From CAMDHY01 sp046156265 (lineage in GTDB: Bacteria > Pseudomonadota > Alphaproteobacteria > Rhizobiales > Segnochrobactraceae), in assembly GCF_046156265.1 (NCBI RefSeq), contig NZ_JAWDIR010000025.1, forward strand, positions 1 to 7,219: 7,219 nt of DNA, read 5' to 3'. This document shows positions 5,543 through 7,219 of the stretch, one piece after another; the first letter of the stretch is position 1; the number at the start of each line of letters is the position of its first letter. The translations under genes were made by a program, and so were the position numbers. The notes below the pieces were generated by a model, which was not told the DNA's origin, made no database searches, and saw nothing but the letters and a program-made list of their open reading frames with translations.

Positions 5543-7219
5543 TCAGGCCGCGCGCTCGCGGGCTTCGAGCTCCCGCATCGCGGCGGCGTCGCGCAGCGAC
5601 AGGTCCGGATAGTCCGGATCGCTGCCGACCTCCGGCAGGATGCGCCAGGAGCGGGCGCACTTCGAGCCCACGGCGAGCGCCGGCACCACGGCGACGCCGG
5701 CCACCTCGTCGAGGCGGAAGGCCTCCGCCGGCCCGTTCTCGGCCGACAGGGTCGCATTGCTGGTGATGCAGATCTCCGCGAGGTCGAGGCCGGCGAGGGC
5801 CGCCCTGAGCTCGGCGTCGGTGACGTGAACCACCGGGGCCGCCTCCAGCGAGGCGCCGATGCGCTTCTCGCGCCGCTCGATCTCGAGCGCGCCGGTGACG
5901 ACGCGGCGCACGAGGCGCACCTTCCGCCACTTCTCGGCCAGCGCCTCGTCGCGCCACGACGCCGGCACCTCGGGGAACAGCCGCAGGTGCACCGAACCGT
6001 CCTCGGAGGGGTGCAGCGACTGCCACGTCTCCTCGGTGGTGAAGGGCAGCACCGGCGCGAGCCAGGCCGTCACCGCCTCGAAGATCGTCCTGACCACCGC
6101 GAGCGCCGCCTGACGCCGCTTCGACGACCACGGATCGCAGTAGAGCGTGTCCTTGCGAACGTCGAAATAGAAGGCCGAGAGGTCGACCGTCATGAACATC
6201 GTCACGGCGGAGACGGCGCGCTTGAAGTCGTAGGCGAGGTAGGCCTCGCGCACGACCTGATCGAGCTCGGCGAGCCGGTGCAGCATCAGCCGCTCGAGCT
6301 CCGGCATCTCGCCGTGCGGCAGCGCGAAGCCCTCGTCATGGGCAAGCGAGCCCAGCATCCAGCGCAGCGTGTTGCGCAGCTTGCGGTAGGTGTCGGCAGT
6401 GGACTTGAGGATCTCCGGGCCGATGCGCTGGTCGTCGGCATAGTCGGCCGACAGCACCCAGAGGCGCAGGATGTCGGCGCCGTACTGCTTGATGACGTCC
6501 TGGGGCGCGACCGTGTTGCCGAGCGACTTCGACATCTTCCGCCCGTCCTCGGCCATGGTGAAGCCGTGGGTGACGACGGTGTCGTAGGGCGCGCGGCCGC
6601 GGGTGCCGCAGCTTTCGAGCAGCGAGGAGTGGAACCAGCCGCGGTGCTGGTCGGAGCCTTCCAGGTAGACGTCCGCCGGCCACTTTAGGTCCGGCCGCTT
6701 CTCCAGCACGAAGGCGTGGGTCGAGCCGGAATCGAACCAGACGTCGAGGATGTCGTCGACCTTCTCCCAGGCGCCGAGATCGTCGACGAGGCCGCCGAGG
6801 AAGCGCTCGCGGGCGTCGTCGGTGAACCACGCGTCGGCACCCTCGGCGGCGAAGGCCGTGGTGATGCGAGCGACGAGCTCTTCATTGGCGGGGAAGCCCG
6901 GCCCCGGCGCGATTGCTTCTGTCCTCGTGTTGCGGAACACGGCGATCGGCACGCCCCAGGCGCGCTGGCGCGAGACCACCCAGTCCGGCCGGTTCTCGAT
7001 CATGCCGCGGAGGCGATTCTGCCCGGCGGGCGGCACGAAGCGGGTGGCAGCGATGGCGGCGAGAGCGCGGCTGCGCAGGGTGTCGGGCGTGTTCGGAGCG
7101 AACCCTCCCCCCTCGCGGGGGAGGGCAGGGAGGGGGGGAGCGGCAAGTTCGGCATCGGATTGGGGTGAGGAGTCTTTCTCGCCGCGCTCCCGCGCGGCGG
7201 GGGGGGGGGGGGGGGGGGG
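5543..7219 (-). CDS. ileS: Isoleucyl-tRNA synthetase, C-terminal part (runs off the window)
   Basis: IleS attaches isoleucine to tRNA-Ile using ATP. The window holds the last 558 codons; the N-terminal part with the HIGH motif and most of the editing domain lies to the right of the window. Visible class I signatures are SRQRAWGVPI (6944-6973), the SDQHRGWF segment (6632-6655) and KMSKS (6524-6538), which closes over ATP. A long helical anticodon-binding domain follows, with TVDLSAFYFDVRKDTLYCD in it. The extreme C-terminus (5546-5662) reads KCARSWRILPEVG and retains only one cysteine of the zinc knuckle known from E. coli IleS. Conserved sequence stops, going upstream, at about 7084 (TLRSRALAAIAATRF). 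From 7085 to the window end the frame stays open but encodes a Pro-rich stretch derived from a palindromic repeat. The first ATG or GTG inside the conserved part is not the real start. The gene sits upstream of the C40 peptidase on the same strand. Confidence 0.93.
   Translation of the reverse strand, partial: PPPPPPPAARERGEKDSSPQSDAELAAPPLPALPREGGGFAPNTPDTLRSRALAAIAATRFVPPAGQNRLRGMIENRPDWVVSRQRAWGVPIAVFRNTRTEAIAPGPGFPANEELVARITTAFAAEGADAWFTDDARERFLGGLVDDLGAWEKVDDILDVWFDSGSTHAFVLEKRPDLKWPADVYLEGSDQHRGWFHSSLLESCGTRGRAPYDTVVTHGFTMAEDGRKMSKSLGNTVAPQDVIKQYGADILRLWVLSADYADDQRIGPEILKSTADTYRKLRNTLRWMLGSLAHDEGFALPHGEMPELERLMLHRLAELDQVVREAYLAYDFKRAVSAVTMFMTVDLSAFYFDVRKDTLYCDPWSSKRRQAALAVVRTIFEAVTAWLAPVLPFTTEETWQSLHPSEDGSVHLRLFPEVPASWRDEALAEKWRKVRLVRRVVTGALEIERREKRIGASLEAAPVVHVTDAELRAALAGLDLAEICITSNATLSAENGPAEAFRLDEVAGVAVVPALAVGSKCARSWRILPEVGSDPDYPDLSLRDAAAMRELEARERAA
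7085..7198. repeat. Palindromic GC-rich repeat-like insertion inside the ileS frame
   Basis: The stretch contains two hairpins. The first is CCCTCCCCC / GGGGGAGGG (7103-7111 and 7117-7125, 5-base loop), followed by a further G-rich copy of the arm (7127-7137). The second is GCCGCGC / GCGCGGC (7181-7187 and 7192-7198, TCCC loop). Its C/G-rich arms and the GGGGTGAGGAG segment (7163-7173) resemble, from memory, dispersed palindromic elements common in alphaproteobacterial genomes. Read leftward in the ileS frame it has no stop and encodes a stretch including PPLPALPREGGG, unlike any IleS I know. The right boundary is unknown because the window ends. Confidence 0.6.
7199..7219 (+). other. Terminal run of 21 G, probable sequencing or assembly artefact
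   Basis: The last 21 bases of the window are all G. The run begins exactly where the arm of the 7181-7198 hairpin ends. A homopolymer of this length directly at a sequence end is the typical trace of two-colour Illumina chemistry, where loss of signal is read as G. If real, it would encode a run of proline in ileS. Confidence 0.7.

Noticed and set aside
5539..5757. Upstream extension of the C40 peptidase frame
   Set aside because: It overlaps the 3' end of ileS in another frame and is Arg/Pro/Ser-rich shadow sequence; the family-like N-terminus begins at the GTG at 5536-5538.
4303..5766. Rightward open frame (487 residues) antisense to the C40 peptidase
   Set aside because: The opposite strand carries the NlpC/P60 catalytic motifs and SH3-like domains; this frame shows none and has shadow-type composition.
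5504..6688. Rightward open frame (394 residues) antisense to ileS
   Set aside because: The opposite strand encodes KMSKS and other IleS signatures; this frame is a low-information shadow rich in Arg, His and Glu.

Overview
The window is very GC-rich, with coding frames that strongly favour G or C at the third codon position. The protein families, and the order tadA / rluB-type pseudouridine synthase / rsmD, point to an alphaproteobacterium, most likely of the Hyphomicrobiales (Rhizobiales). This assignment comes from remembered family sequences and gene order; no search was run. The right end looks like a contig end, because the last 21 bases are all G.

Layout from left to right. Positions 1-119 hold no gene, only a GC stem-loop that could end the leftward transcript. 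Two leftward genes follow: a four-helix membrane protein of the DUF2177 family (120-533) and, upstream of it in transcription order, the tRNA adenosine deaminase tadA (588-1088). A 67-base gap separates tadA from the divergent rightward pair. That pair is rluB (1156-3681), a 23S rRNA pseudouridine synthase with an exceptionally long Arg/Pro/Gly-rich tail, and rsmD (3706-4269), the 16S rRNA m2G966 methyltransferase. A GC hairpin (4279-4296) sits between rsmD and two leftward genes converging on it: an NlpC/P60 (C40) peptidase with an unexplained C-terminal extension (4297-5538), and the C-terminal half of ileS (5543 to the right end).

Most genes serve translation. TadA makes inosine-34 in tRNA-Arg, RluB and RsmD modify the two ribosomal RNAs, and IleS charges tRNA-Ile. 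The C40 peptidase starts 4 bases after the ileS stop and is probably translated from the same message.

I do not see a new defence, secretion or mobile system. Three features are out of the ordinary: (1) a palindromic GC-rich DNA repeat lying in frame inside ileS, next to the window end; (2) a roughly 590-residue tail on RluB that contains a 50-residue super-repeat conserved in protein but diverged at synonymous positions; (3) a roughly 117-residue unrecognised domain on the C40 peptidase.
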